Assembly: GCA_963457665.1 (NCBI GenBank)
Contig: OY735203.1
Span: 22,634,906 to 22,698,905, forward strand
Direction: 5' to 3'
DNA: 64,000 bases
DNA from: Thysanoteuthis rhombus
Taxonomy: Eukaryota > Mollusca > Cephalopoda > Oegopsida > Thysanoteuthidae
Each line of letters opens with the position of its first letter. Position 1 is the first letter of the stretch. Shown here piece by piece: positions 11,879-23,600 of the stretch. The position numbers and the translations under genes are program-made. The notes below the pieces were generated by a model. The model made no database searches. It had not been told where the DNA came from and worked only from the letters and a program-made list of their open reading frames with translations.

Positions 11879-14563
11879 ATAACTTCCTTTTTTGACAGTT
11901 GATTTATTTTCCGTATATTTATTTTCAATATCCGTCCACGGCCTCTTATTCCAATACTTTGAGGACCTATATTCCTGAGATTTGGGAACCAGACCCATCA
12001 TACATCGGCAAGTGAAATATTCAATCAAAGCATGTGTCAACATTTCAACTGACCATTAACTGGAATAGTATCAAAGGGACTGTCGTTAGTCGTATGCATA
12101 TCAGACCTAGTATTCTGGCGGTTGGGAAAAATCCTTGTTTTGGAAAACAACTCGAACCGTGTATTCAAAACAAAAAAACATCACCCACGGAGAAACTATG
12201 GACCTTTTGTATCAAATAAGTAAGGGAGGAAATGGGAAAACTGTTTGGAAGAAAATGAAGTAATGATTGAAATGATTGATAGCGTAAGAAAGACAAAAAG
12301 GAACGAAATATCATTGTGAATGAGAAAAGTATGATGAAATTAAAAAGAGAAAGACGATTAGAATAAACTGTGTAATCAGAATTAGTAAATGAGGGATAAA
12401 TTATGGAAGAAATGCCATATTGCTGCTAGAAATGGAAGTTTAAAATGTGTTCTTTCAGATTTCGAAACATACCACTCTCAGACATTGAGCAACATTATCT
12501 CACTTTTTTTCGCCATCAAAAATCAACTGGAATGCACATTTAGAGATAAATCTATCATGCTGTGTATCAAATTAAAATTATTTTAGTATAGAAACCAATG
12601 ATCAAAATACCAATCGTTAAAGACGCTCTGAAAAATTCAAAAATCAAATCTTACAATCGGATGATATCCTCAGCAGAGTGAATATGTATGGGTATTTCTA
12701 TTTGCGCATTATACGCCACCTTTATATCAGCAGTAGCAATGCATGGCTATTCATTCAATCAACAGCTACAAGTAGTCCTCGAGCTTATTGGCATACATTT
12801 GTATCGACAAGCAACAAATTTCAACAGAGATCTTCGCGCTATTCTTTTACTACTGTAAACAAGATCAGAAATGTTCCTTTCTATCTCTCATCAGACAAGA
12901 AAAAAACTCATATGAACTGGTGGCGTAGTTGAATTTGGACGAAAAATTACCGGTACCTCGCCTTTGGTACTGGGTTAGAATGAAAAGTCACGAATTATGG
13001 CCACATTGGTTATTGAAATTCTGATTGTTTTTTTGATCATTAACGGGGAATGACATTAACAAAGAAAAAAAAATAATTAAGAATATGTTGAGTTGAATTC
13101 ACTGACTATGAACATTGTTTTCAGTGATGCCTTGAAGCAGCTAGTACCCACTCAATTACTATAAAGGCTTTTGAATACGAAGAATAAATGTAGTGATATC
13201 AAGGATGGAATGGAATTCAAAATGATAATCAACTGAATGATCCTTGCCAAAAAATGAAATTGCTGCTGGCTGCAACGTGTTATTCAGTTAACTTTCACTC
13301 ACACAGCAATAACGATTCTAAAAACTACTTAATTTGAACCAAAAAAGAATATTCTCGTTGCATACATGGTCACTGAACACTCGGGTAACATCCCATCTAT
13401 AAAGGATTCTTGCATTCTATCATGTGTAATCCGTTGTAACAAACAAAAAAAAATGAATAATGGAAAGAACAAAGATGATGAAAGAAAAAGTGCATCGTTT
13501 AGAAACACAACCACTTTCAACCGCGGTGTAGCAAGAGATTTTCGAAGAGATTAGCTCAAACCCTTGATGGGTGCCCTCAAACATTTTTCCATTGAAATAC
13601 AGTGATAATTACTATTTATAAGTCATCTTAGAGAGCCCTTCAACCCACATTACATGCGCTTCTGATTGACCATAAATCAAAAAATGGAGAACAGAAGGGA
13701 AAATGGCCACAATATAAAAAGAAAAAAAGCAGAGATTGCAAAAGACGAAGTAAAAAAAAAAAAAAAATGAAAATGCAAAAAGAATGAATCTTGGTTAAAC
13801 GATATTGAGATCAAAAGTAAATAATAAACAAATTATTGTAGATATTAAATCATAGAAGAATCGAATACTGGAAAAACGGACAAAATATAGAGTAGAAAAC
13901 ACTCAAAGAGTGTATCCCAATGCTATGCATACACTAAAAAACATGGGGGTGCATTTCCAATCCAAAAATATTCAGATACACCCCTGATTATTTGAATTCA
14001 GGTATTTAATTACTGCTAGATTCAGCATCTTTTATGAAGCACTAAAATGTTTCTTGATCAAAAACATAATTTTTTATCCACTCCAAAGTTTAATCATTTT
14101 TTTTGTAGCCCAAGGCACACTTTTTATATAATTACATTAATGGTAATATCCAGTGAAGGGATGAACAGACACTAGTGAATACGTACACATCTACGAAGTT
14201 CGTAGCGCAGGTAAAGCAAAAACCATTATTTCATAACAAAATAAATAATGTATCGAAGACACAAAAAAGCAAGAATATGGTTTAGGGAAAATAGATATAT
14301 ATATTGACGTTCGTCAGAACACAACAAGGCACAATAATTCGGAAAGAAATAAGCAGAGATGGATAAGTGAAGTAAACTGATTTTCCAAATTTGGAATAAT
14401 TGAGTATACATTCAAGAAATAGAGGAAGAGGTAACTGTATTGTGGGCAAATTGCTGGCCCAGGTAACGATGGAGAATGATATATGAATAATGTATACGTA
14501 CGTGAGCGTAGTACATTCTCCAAAAATTAATGGGGAAAAGACCGATAAATAAAGAAACGTCCG

Positions 14564-14564
<1 letters not shown>
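11879..14564. other. Intergenic, no gene seen
   Basis: AT-rich unique sequence with several poly-A runs (for example near 13750-13770). No domain, RNA or transposon motif recognised. Confidence 0.6.

Positions 14565-14619
<55 letters not shown>
14565..14619. repeat. (TA)n microsatellite
   Basis: Alternating TA run with one CA interruption, followed by a G/T-rich stretch built of GTTTTTTT-like units. Confidence 0.95.
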
Positions 14620-14621
<2 letters not shown>

Positions 14622-15077
14622 TTTTTGGTTTGTTTTTGTTTGTTTTTTCGGTTATTCCTTCTAGGTAACACCAAGTAGGTTATCTAAGGAAGGTTTTCTT
14701 TTTATGAAATAAATAAATAGATAAATTAAGGGAATAGGATCCACAGACGAAAACCACAAACAACTTGAAATTTTAAAAGGTATATAAAAAAAAATAGACA
14801 AGCGTAAGCGAAATAGAGAACAAACAACTCTATTATCAATCACTTTGAAAAAAAATGCACTTATGTGAAAGAAGATAAAATGCTGAAATAAACACACAAT
14901 GCAGGGAATTCAGCAAATTGGCAAGACATTGTTAGCCGTGATTGGTTCGTTAAATGGCAGTCTAGACATATCGAACCACAAGAACAGCAGTAAGAGCCAC
15001 TTCTAACCGACTCACTATTTTGAATAAGAATGAAAGAAAATCAGCCGCACAGGTGAGCATAGAACCATATGCCAGTG

Positions 15078-15082
15078 CACAA

Positions 15083-15113
<31 letters not shown>

Positions 15114-15160
15114 CAGACACAGACACATCGAGACATACACAACAACATACACACACACAA
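15078..15160. repeat. (CA)n microsatellite
   Basis: CA dinucleotide run with GCAC, GACA and CATCGAGA interruptions. Flanking DNA at 14620-15077 and 15161-15957 shows no gene. Confidence 0.9.
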
Positions 15161-15955
15161 CGGCTCACGCAGAAGCCCAATGAAAAATAGTGAAATAGGT
15201 ATTTTCTTTAACTTGCTTTCCCTCTGAATGCAATTATTTGTCATAAAAAAAATGATGGAAAAAACAAATATATTAAAGGCATGAAAAAAGATTAAGGCGT
15301 ACAAATCCAAGGTTTGAAATGCGTGATTCTATATTTGCAATAACTGTACATGTATTGCAATCTCATTGCTACAAAAATGATGCCTGGTACTACGAAGAAA
15401 ATTAAAATGCGATAAAGACACATTGACAAGAGATGAATAAGTGTGGATGTTATTTTTTGCATTTGCTTGTCCTGAGACTTATGACCAAAACATCATCGTC
15501 AAATATTATATCATATCAATGAGGTAATTCCTACGCTGCTTTCTTCACTCTTTCCTTCATTTTTACTTCTCTCTTTTCTTCACCGGACAACATAACGCTG
15601 GATTTTTAACGAGCTCCGATTGCATTCGAAACTTTACTGGGGTTTCGAATCCATCGTAATCGTCAAAAACACAGATATTGGCGCCACATATCCAGTGTAA
15701 TCAATAGGAACCAGTGATCCTTACGTTCACTCTCATTCAAGTTCAAGCATTGAATATTGATTTATTTACACGAGGGTAGTTTGAAAAGATAACGATCATG
15801 AAATGTTGTCTTCCAGGAGGATGTTTATTTGCATGCATCTTGATATGCTATATTCAATTATATCATTACACTCACAAACACACATATGTATACGTGTATG
15901 GATGTGTATGTGTGTGCGTATGCGTGTGCTGAATCATAAGAAAAAATTGAATCTG

Positions 15956-15957
<2 letters not shown>

Positions 15958-15995
<38 letters not shown>
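15958..15995. repeat. (TA)n microsatellite
   Basis: Short uninterrupted TA run directly next to the small minus-strand open frame at 15995-16165. Confidence 0.95.
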
Positions 15996-15998
<3 letters not shown>

Positions 15999-16165
15999 TA
16001 CATTGATATCAAGACTTCAATTTTCATTGTGGCCTTGGAGAGTGGTGGTATTTGTTTGCAGTGGTCGGCTACGACATGTTGGAGGAATTGCATCTGGTTT
16101 TCCAGGAAAGCCATGAATCCTTCAGCAGCAATATTGAACTCTTTCATCTTGAAGGAACTCTTCAT
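15995..16165 (-). other. 56-codon open frame, unassigned
   Basis: The minus strand from ATG at 16165 is open for 56 codons to a stop at 15997-15995. It has a less AT-biased, coding-like composition, with Phe/Leu-rich helical text such as FMAFLENQMQFLQHVV followed by PPLSK. This pattern is loosely like the start of a Gypsy-type Gag, but that is only a guess. An in-frame TAG lies two codons upstream of the ATG. It could be one surviving piece of an element or a random frame. Confidence 0.2.
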
Positions 16166-16493
16166 AAACTATTTGTAGTTGTAATTTCTCAGGGTATCAG
16201 AAAGAATCAAAATCCTCTCTTTGCCAAATGATGCCAAATCATGTCATTAAAAAAAATCAGATTACGTGTCCTGACAAGTGGCACAGGTGACGCATTAGGG
16301 TTGCTTCCTGTTCATGATGCCAAACATTCCAAATATTGGCAGGAATATTTATATTTCAGAATTCATCGATGTTTTTAGACCATCCTGTTTCGCACTCATA
16401 CAAATAATGTAGTGTGAAAAAATGCACACACTTGCATACTCCGCTGACGCAAATACATGTGATTTTTCTTTAATTTTACGTGTGTGCGTGCGC

Positions 16494-16494
16494 A

Positions 16495-16543
<49 letters not shown>

Positions 16544-16546
16544 TTA
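16494..16546. repeat. (CA)n(TA)n microsatellite
   Basis: CA run passing directly into a short TA run. It lies downstream (minus-strand sense) of the LINE relic at 16.7-17.3 kb. Confidence 0.9.
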
Positions 16547-16666
16547 TGAGCACACGTGTTTATATTGGTAAATGCTCTGATAATTTTGTTGTCTCGTTAG
16601 CGGATTCCTTCCACTGTCATAATCTTTTTCCATGGATAACCAATACCATGCATTTTCTATTCTAAA

Positions 16667-17330
16667 CTATATCCCAACGTTTCGCTGATTTTTGGAAAGA
16701 TTTATTGAGAAGTTTATGGAATCAACCCTTTTTTCAACAAATTCTTCAATTTGATCAATGTGTATTTGAAGATTGGCTTTTCTCAATCGGCAGTTTCCAA
16801 AGATTGTATTCAGCGGTACCAAGAAAGATGCAAATAGTAGCAGAGACACAGACATCCCCAGAAAAATACTCATTCAATATCAACCTTTGCTAGAATTTTG
16901 AGAATGCCTGTTTTTTTTTTTTGTATCCAGCTTTCTGGGATAATGATGAATGTTCTTCAATGATCGGTCCATAAAATCAAAACATTTCATCACTCCCAGG
17001 ATCATATGATCAATGGAGAGCAAATTATTCGGTCAAGTGGTTCTGTTTCTCCCAATCTACTTCCTATTTCTTATTCTTTCAATGGCGATATATATTCTTT
17101 CTGCTACCTGTCAGACACTTTCTGTGTGACCAGTGCACACGTAAGCCGTATATCAATACTCGTTTGATTCCTTTTTCAGTATTTCGTTTGATCTTCCGGT
17201 CATCCATCTTGGGACTTTGCTCTGAGCCAGGACGCTTTGAAGTTGGTGGATCAGTTTGTCATGTAGTGTGACGAATCTCTTGGACCATTATTCGAGAATT
17301 CCATCGATTCATTCCTGTCCAATTTAGTAT
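16667..17330 (-). pseudogene. Decayed LINE reverse transcriptase, R4/Rex6-like
   Basis: Reading the minus strand from about 17330 down, pieces of one reverse transcriptase appear in the correct order but in different frames. First comes W-KRF--LHDKLIHQLQ followed by VPRWMTGR, the block before RT motif 1. Next is LTG---IY-H, then NLLSID-MIL, matching the 'KDQLLIDKMIL' block. PESWIQ follows, matching 'PHSWI' after motif A. Last is SIFLGMSVSLLLF, matching the 'GIFQGDSLSPLLF' motif B with its key Gly-Asp lost. These blocks differ from the RTE family in this window and resemble R4/Dong/Rex6-type LINEs. There are multiple frameshifts and stops, so it is a dead copy. Only the middle of the polymerase can be traced. 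Confidence 0.55.
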
Positions 17331-18370
17331 TTCGTAGGAAGTGCCTTTTAAGGAAGTTGTAGTCAACCATATAATTTTCGTATTCTTTTATCATCTCACA
17401 TAGCTTTTGTGTTTTGTTAGTTCGATTGTGATATGCCAGTAAACCCCAGAAGGAAGATGAATCTAAGAACTACAAAAAAGACACCTGTCCCCGACAGTGC
17501 AAAACCGGCCATGAAAACAAATCTGCTACCCCACTATCGTAGATTTAGATCAAAGGTCCCATCGTCCAACTATTAAATCCTTATTGCTCTTGGATGGGGT
17601 CAAATGTAGAACTTTTTAACAACAAAAAGAGAATATGTTTTTCAACTGTTTAATAAGTCCCCCAACCTGCAGCAAAAAATCCGACCCAGATAAGTTCCAC
17701 TGTATATCTGCTTAATTTTTTTACTTGATTCAATTTTTATTTTCTATTTATTTTTCTATTTATTTGTTCATCCTTTTTTTATCTAAAAAAAAATCATTCT
17801 TTTTCCAATTGTGATTCATTTGATCGTCACGTATGTTTACTCCGTCTCTCTCCCATAATCTAATCCTAATCTGTACTTCTGAATATTATCCCAAAAGGCA
17901 CACTCGATGTGTATGCAAAGGTAGAACTACCTAACTGGATGAAACAAGCATGATGATGTAAATCCTTTGGACCAGTTATTAATTTACTCATGCAACGCTC
18001 AGCCCCGTGTAGACTCGAATAGGCGAAGATTTTAAAAAAGAATTACGCAAAGTCCGGAGAACGACTCAAGTTAAACTTAGTCCAGTATCTTTTCTACATA
18101 CAATGTAGTCATATATTTCCGCTATTCGTTTGATTACTATTTTTTTGTGAAATTAAGACTTCTTGTCTCAGGTAAGCATATATGGTAAAAATTATGTCAG
18201 CATATGAGAACAAGAGTAACGATCTGAGAGACATAACCCCAGCCAGAATGAAACCAACATATGCATTTTCAGAGTTTTCAAAATCATCAGCTTTTATACG
18301 ACCTATTCTTGATATCTTGTTGTATCATGTAAACGTTTCTCTTTTCTTTCCATCATATTATTCCCACTCT
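17331..18370. other. Intergenic, no gene seen
   Basis: The LINE relic may extend slightly into its lower part, but no motif is readable beyond about 17.33 kb. The rest is unique AT-rich DNA. Confidence 0.5.
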
Positions 18371-18372
18371 CT

Positions 18373-18790
18373 TCCTCACATAACCATAACATTGCTGTTT
18401 CCCTGACATGGCCAATATACTGATTTTTTCTTCGCAAAACCATAATACTGCTCTTTCTGTCAAATAACCGTAGTACTACCCCTCCTCATATAATCATAAT
18501 GCTGCTTTTTCTGTCACATAACCATAATAGTGCATTTTACCTCAAATAAATCTAATCTTATTTCTTTCTCCACATACCCATAACCCTAGACTTTTCGTCA
18601 AATAACTTCAATCCTACTCTTTTCCTCAACCATAATCGTGCTCTTTACTCCACACACCATTGTATTACTCTTTTCATCACATACTGATATTAGTGCCTTT
18701 TTCCTCACATAACCATAATCCTTTTCTTTTCCCCACATAACCCTATTTCTGCTTTTCCTATCAATTAAGCGTAATCTTGCCCTTTCCTCG
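18373..18790. repeat. 28-bp minisatellite, about 15 units
   Basis: A tandem array with a unit of about 28 bp (range about 24-30) and approximate consensus TCACATAACCATAAT followed by ACTGCTCTTTTCC. Around fifteen diverged units can be counted, each recognisable by a CACATAACC-like core and a pyrimidine-rich end. Divergence between units is high, so the array is old. It encodes nothing obvious. Confidence 0.85.
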
Positions 18791-19284
18791 AAATTTCATC
18801 TGATTTTGACGTGCACCAAGATTGTTTTCATGCATTGTACTGTATTGACGAGAGTAGAAATATTCAACACGTCTCGAAGTCAGACCATGGATGCATAGTT
18901 CGTTTTTTGGTGTTTCCATCTATAATTGTCAAGAATCATTTCAAATCAAAGCACGTCTGATTATGTGACGTAAACACAGAATAGCGTTCGATATAAGATT
19001 TGTGTTCTCTTGCTGACGAGTTATGACGTAAGAGAACATTTTATTGAATCAATCCTCAATTTAAAGTAAGATATGACCCTGGAGAGAATAATACTTGGTA
19101 TATGAATCAGTCAATCAATGGAGTGTATCGCTTCGAGATATGCACAGCGTACTCTAAAATGCTATGGAGAGTTTGAATTGGATGTCAGGCACTTCTGTGG
19201 CAATACAGGCTACAAAGCAAACAGGCGAAGAAAGAGAAACTAATGTTATGCTGAATCCAGTATAAGTCTCGGGGGAAATTGTCC

Positions 19285-19769
19285 TTGCCTCAAGAGAACA
19301 ATTCAGATGTGGAGCTTTCTTTTCAATTTAGATGAATTGCCAGTTGCCTTAGAAGAAGGCTGGGTAGCAAAGCAATCAGTGCATGACAGGTTCAAAGTCA
19401 TTGTCAATTTATGCAGTCAACCTGATGCGAAGATAAGAAAGGCGGTTTAGAATCTCATAACTGCTTTCCCCAGTGATTCTAGTAAGGTGTTTATAGGAGG
19501 AAATTGTCCAGTTAACAACCTTTGCCAAGTTCAGCTTATGTGTCAGTCCATCTCAACAGATGGTTATATTCCATGGTGAAGAGATTGCTGATATCTTTCC
19601 AAAGGTTACTGTATCCCTCAAAATATTTTTAGGTATGATGGTCACAAGTACTCCAGGAGAGAGTTCACGCAGCAAATTGGGGCTTATAAACCAAGATGAC
19701 CCGCGGAAGATAATATTTTCTATGCTTAGCAAAAGTACGATGCCCTCTTCTAAAGATTTTACTGCATGA
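19285..19769 (+). pseudogene. hAT-type transposase C-terminal relic
   Basis: The frame 19560-19769 (69 codons) contains FPKVTVSLKIFL at residues 13-24, then VTSTPGESSRSKLGLI at 28-43. This matches the hAT C-terminal dimerisation signature (FPN---ALRIFL---VT---ERSFSKLKLIK) seen in hAT transposases and ZMYM/DUF4371-type domesticated proteins. A following SKST corresponds to the usual RSTM. Upstream, from about 19313, another open stretch (WSFLFNLDELPVALEEGW) ends at an in-frame TAG and could be part of the same protein. The conserved Arg and Phe of the signature are replaced and the frame is broken, so this is a dead fragment. No terminal inverted repeats were found. Confidence 0.55.
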
Positions 19770-20189
19770 AAAATGTATAAAATTACTTTTTAAAGAAATT
19801 GTAGTGTGATGATGCATACAGCTGTATGTGTGTAAATTTTTCTGTACTTCACTTCTACGAAATTTTTATTTACAGGTCAGGAGTTTGAATTATTTGCAGA
19901 AATTATCAGAGCAGTCATTGTAATATTCTTCCATAGGAATAGAGCATTCTGGTGGATGAAGAATTCCTGTGTAAATAAATATTCGCTTGAATTCAGCCTT
20001 ACTGACCGTCCAGTTCCGTAGCTCAGAGGTAGATCCCGAAGTGAAGGTTTCAATGTCTGCAGTTAAATGAAGAAAGCATCTGAATGAATATTAGGTTAAA
20101 TACCTTCGTTATCAACGCACTTAATTCAGTACTGAAAATAAATCACATTGATTGGAAGTTATACATTGAAATATAAGAGCAAAAATTCA

Positions 20190-20475
20190 CCTCGTGACTA
20201 TGTGTCGCACTATGGTCCATTTTTTTGCTGTTTATATATCAACCATTTCCATCGGTCTCCAGTGACGTACACTTGAAATACTTCACCATGGCGCTTTATA
20301 CAAAAATGCTCTGGTAAAATCCAATAGAATCCTGGGAGATGTCTTAATGCGTTGATCAGAGAGAGAAAAGGACAGAAATGATACGAAAAATCATCAAAAA
20401 AATCTAGAACTATTTCTTCTTTGTAGCGCGTAACCCAGCCAACTTCGATGTTCAATTGTAGCTTTTTGAACGTGG
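20190..20475 (-). pseudogene. Mariner-like transposase fragment
   Basis: The minus strand is open over about 81 codons (20455 to 20210). It contains VTGDRWKWLIYKQQKNG, which matches the mariner block around the first catalytic Asp (VTGDEKW--Y----KR). Upstream, FKKLQLN--VGWV resembles the 'HLKKLG---WVPH' block. The spacing between the two blocks is about 25 residues longer than in typical mariners, and no later catalytic block is convincing. I regard it as a probable mariner fossil of different age or lineage from the one at 34.8 kb. Confidence 0.4.
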
Positions 20476-20529
20476 AGAAGACATCGGTATCCTCCTCCTA
20501 AAGCTAGTTATTCTACGTGATTTCCAACT

Positions 20530-20647
20530 GCTTATGATACCTGGTATACTCAAGCAGTCACCCATGTAGGTATTGTTTAGGTTCGACACTGCTTTACTTC
20601 AATGATTGCACGAAGCCCGGTGTATCTAACGCAATCCTGCCATATAA
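20530..20647 (-). pseudogene. 5S rRNA-derived sequence
   Basis: The minus strand aligns to metazoan 5S rRNA without gaps over at least 92 positions by eye, at roughly 65-70 percent identity. Conserved segments on the + strand include CCTGGTAT, AGTCACCCAT, TTCGACACTGCTTTACTTC and CCCGGTGT. These are the reverse complements of the 3' stem, the ATGGGTGACC segment, the GAAGTTAAGC region of the internal promoter and the CACCGG region. The 118-bp span equals a whole 5S gene. Divergence is too high for a functional copy. It is either a solitary 5S retropseudogene or the head of a 5S-derived SINE (SINE3 type). Confidence 0.75.
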
Positions 20648-23600
20648 ATGGAGTATTAATCTTTGTACTCATGAAGAAACTATTTGTTTTATTTTGACAG
20701 AGTTTTTTTCCACTTTTTCAAACTGATTGTAACTTTACTTTTTGTTGCTTTCCGGTCCCAAGTTCTTCTGTAGAGTTTGAGATCACGGTTTTTAGAAAGA
20801 ATATCAAAAAGAAAGAAAAGACAAAAACTAAAGTGGCGCCTTTGTTGATGTTGTTTCTTTCGGGCTAGATTATGGAAAGGTGTAATATTTGCATGGCAAT
20901 CACGTATTGGTGATAAAAACGAATAGTCAAGAAAACAAAGAAAGAAGAAAATTGAAATTTTGAAAGAAGATGTATAATTAATAATGATAATTCTTAGATA
21001 TTTGCCATTGAAACCATTAACACTGGGGCAAAAATAATAGTGCAGAACTCAGACGTGTTGTCTTTGTTTTTAAACTCTACACGATGTGCAAATGAACTTC
21101 ATTCGTGCTTTTCCCATGATTTATTAGAGAAGTTCAAATAAAAAAGAAAAAAAGAGAAGACCGGACTGGTCGGTATTTTTTTTTTTACTTGGATGGTGGT
21201 AACCTCCATTGAAATTTATTGAAACACAAATATTACCTGATTTGTTATCAAATTGAGGCTTCCTTTTGACGAGTCGTTTAAATCCGGAACATTTATCTAG
21301 TTCATCATATCATCATTTAAACATTCAGAAAAAATTACACAGCTTCTTCACCGGTGCTGATAGTTGGTACTGCCAGATTTTATATGTTTATCTTCTTGCT
21401 AGTAGGTACACATGAGATTATTAATTTTGAGAAGGTCTTTTTTTTTTCAAAATAGACAGAAGATTTTAAAAATATAATGACCATCTAGTAGGAAAAGTGG
21501 AACTATATAAATGTGGACCTCAGTTATAAATCCACAAAAGGTAGGATAAAGAAACTGATAATTACGATACACTTACAACATACTGGTAGGAAAATGACTG
21601 GACTTTTTAAAAATTCAAATTTAGGCTAATATCAAGTGATAGAAACAAAAATTAAACCAGGTGATTCAACTTGTCCCTTTGCCCAATTAGCACTGATCGT
21701 CCTTATTGATATTTTTGCTATCACAAATTTAAATAATGTTAAGGAAATAGGCAACTTTCATGAGGAAAATTACTGTGAACGTCATTCAATTTTTGCTGGT
21801 TTATTTTTCGGCTTTTATCAGGTGAACTTGTTCACTGGTTTTAGATATACGAAGGAATTCAGGATAAACATAATATATTAGCAAAACATTTCAGTAGGAA
21901 ATATTTTCAGAAAAAAAATCACTGAAAAATATCTATAAACTGAAATGCTGAAAAAGAAAGCGAAGATTTATATATGTTGAGTGCAAATAAAGTGTACTCA
22001 AGTTATTTCATACATAAAATACGTGAGTATTTTACAACTAATACACTGATATATCTATCTATTGAAACTCATGATAGAGATTCTCACTCTCGTTTCACTT
22101 CCGCTTTGACTCCAAATCTACGAACGGTTTTATACTCAGTGGTATGTACTGACTTGTTTGATGTTACTTGTGATATATCTGTTTTGGTTAAACATAAGCA
22201 AGTTTGAAAGGGAATTTACAATGGCAAGAAAAAAGTCATACACTTTTCATTTCACGGGTTGGTTTTCTTTTTCTCCTTTCTCTCTTTGAATACATCCGTA
22301 GACTATTTCATTAAAAATGTAGCTTGTTCAGATGGAGCATATACACATTTAAGGCTAGGTTGGTAGTTCCTCAATCTCAGAAGTAGTTTGATCTTTATCT
22401 GAACTTTCCACCATGTAATATTCGATCTATGCGATTAATATTCAACACAGAATCAATTACATCGGAAAGTGAAGTAATCGCATTGAATTAGGATCATTTG
22501 GTGTAAAACAAATGTTTCTTTTAATGAGTAAATTGCAGTCTGACTGATGTATTTATGTTCATAATTATGATATTCGACTCACCAGTTAATTAATCAGAGT
22601 CTCGACTAAGTTCTTCTAAAAAGTCCAATGTACCACTTTGCAATCTGGCATTCGCTTGTTTTCATGCATTTCACGTCGGTATATTTTCAAAGTACGTGGT
22701 AAAAAAATCTGTGATCCCTTGATTTTTTGGTTTTCCTGGATGTGTCATAGAGAAGGGAACATGCATGTTGCTAATGTAATGTCGAAGAAAGCAATTCATT
22801 TCGAACTGAATACAATTAGAACTCTATACGGCCTGTAAAAAACTAATTAAGGGATACTTTCGGTCAATTATTCCTGGATATTCGTGTCTGAAATTCGGGC
22901 TGAAAAAACAAGGCAATTCTGATAGCAATCATATCGATAATGTGACCATCGAATATTCATTGCAAATTCGCTGGAGTGTCGTGAAATTGTAGAAAGCAAC
23001 CATTTGTCTTCATTATAAATAACTAGAACTCCTTGAAATAACAGCGGAATGTGTATATGTTTCTTATTGAATTATTTCATGTCAATTCTTGTTTGAATCT
23101 TTTTTTTAGCTAGTCGAATTCGTTTGGAAAAACTTCATACAGTAAAAATCAAATCATTTATACATAAGGGCACTCAGAAAATCTGAAATATACGCAAGAG
23201 AACTTTAATATTTTTCCTCTTTATATTTGAAAGGAAGCTTTGTCGGATGGTTTCTCATTCGTTCCTTTCCAATTCTAGAAATCCATTGATTATATTTCGG
23301 AAAGCAATTATTATGCTTCACGTATCCCGAGTGAACACTTACGATGACATTAGGAAAATACAAACATCAATAAATGCAAGCAATATGTCTACTATGCTTG
23401 TGTTCTTAAAGCATGAAACATACTTTTTTACTGGGAAAAGGCTAAAACGAAGAACTTGAAATGTGGATAACATCGATACGGTGCTTTACTCAGATATATA
23501 ATTTTGAAAACGATAATATTTATAAAAGTATGTGTCCATCTGTGAGTGGGCTCAAGGGGGTGTGAATCCCCGACTTTTTTTTCGGAGAAGACATTCATGA

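Noticed and set aside
20011..20060. tRNA-like A-box (TAGCTCAGAGGT) and weak B-box
   Set aside because: The boxes are only about 27 bp apart, too close for a tRNA or a tRNA-derived SINE promoter, and no stems can be formed.
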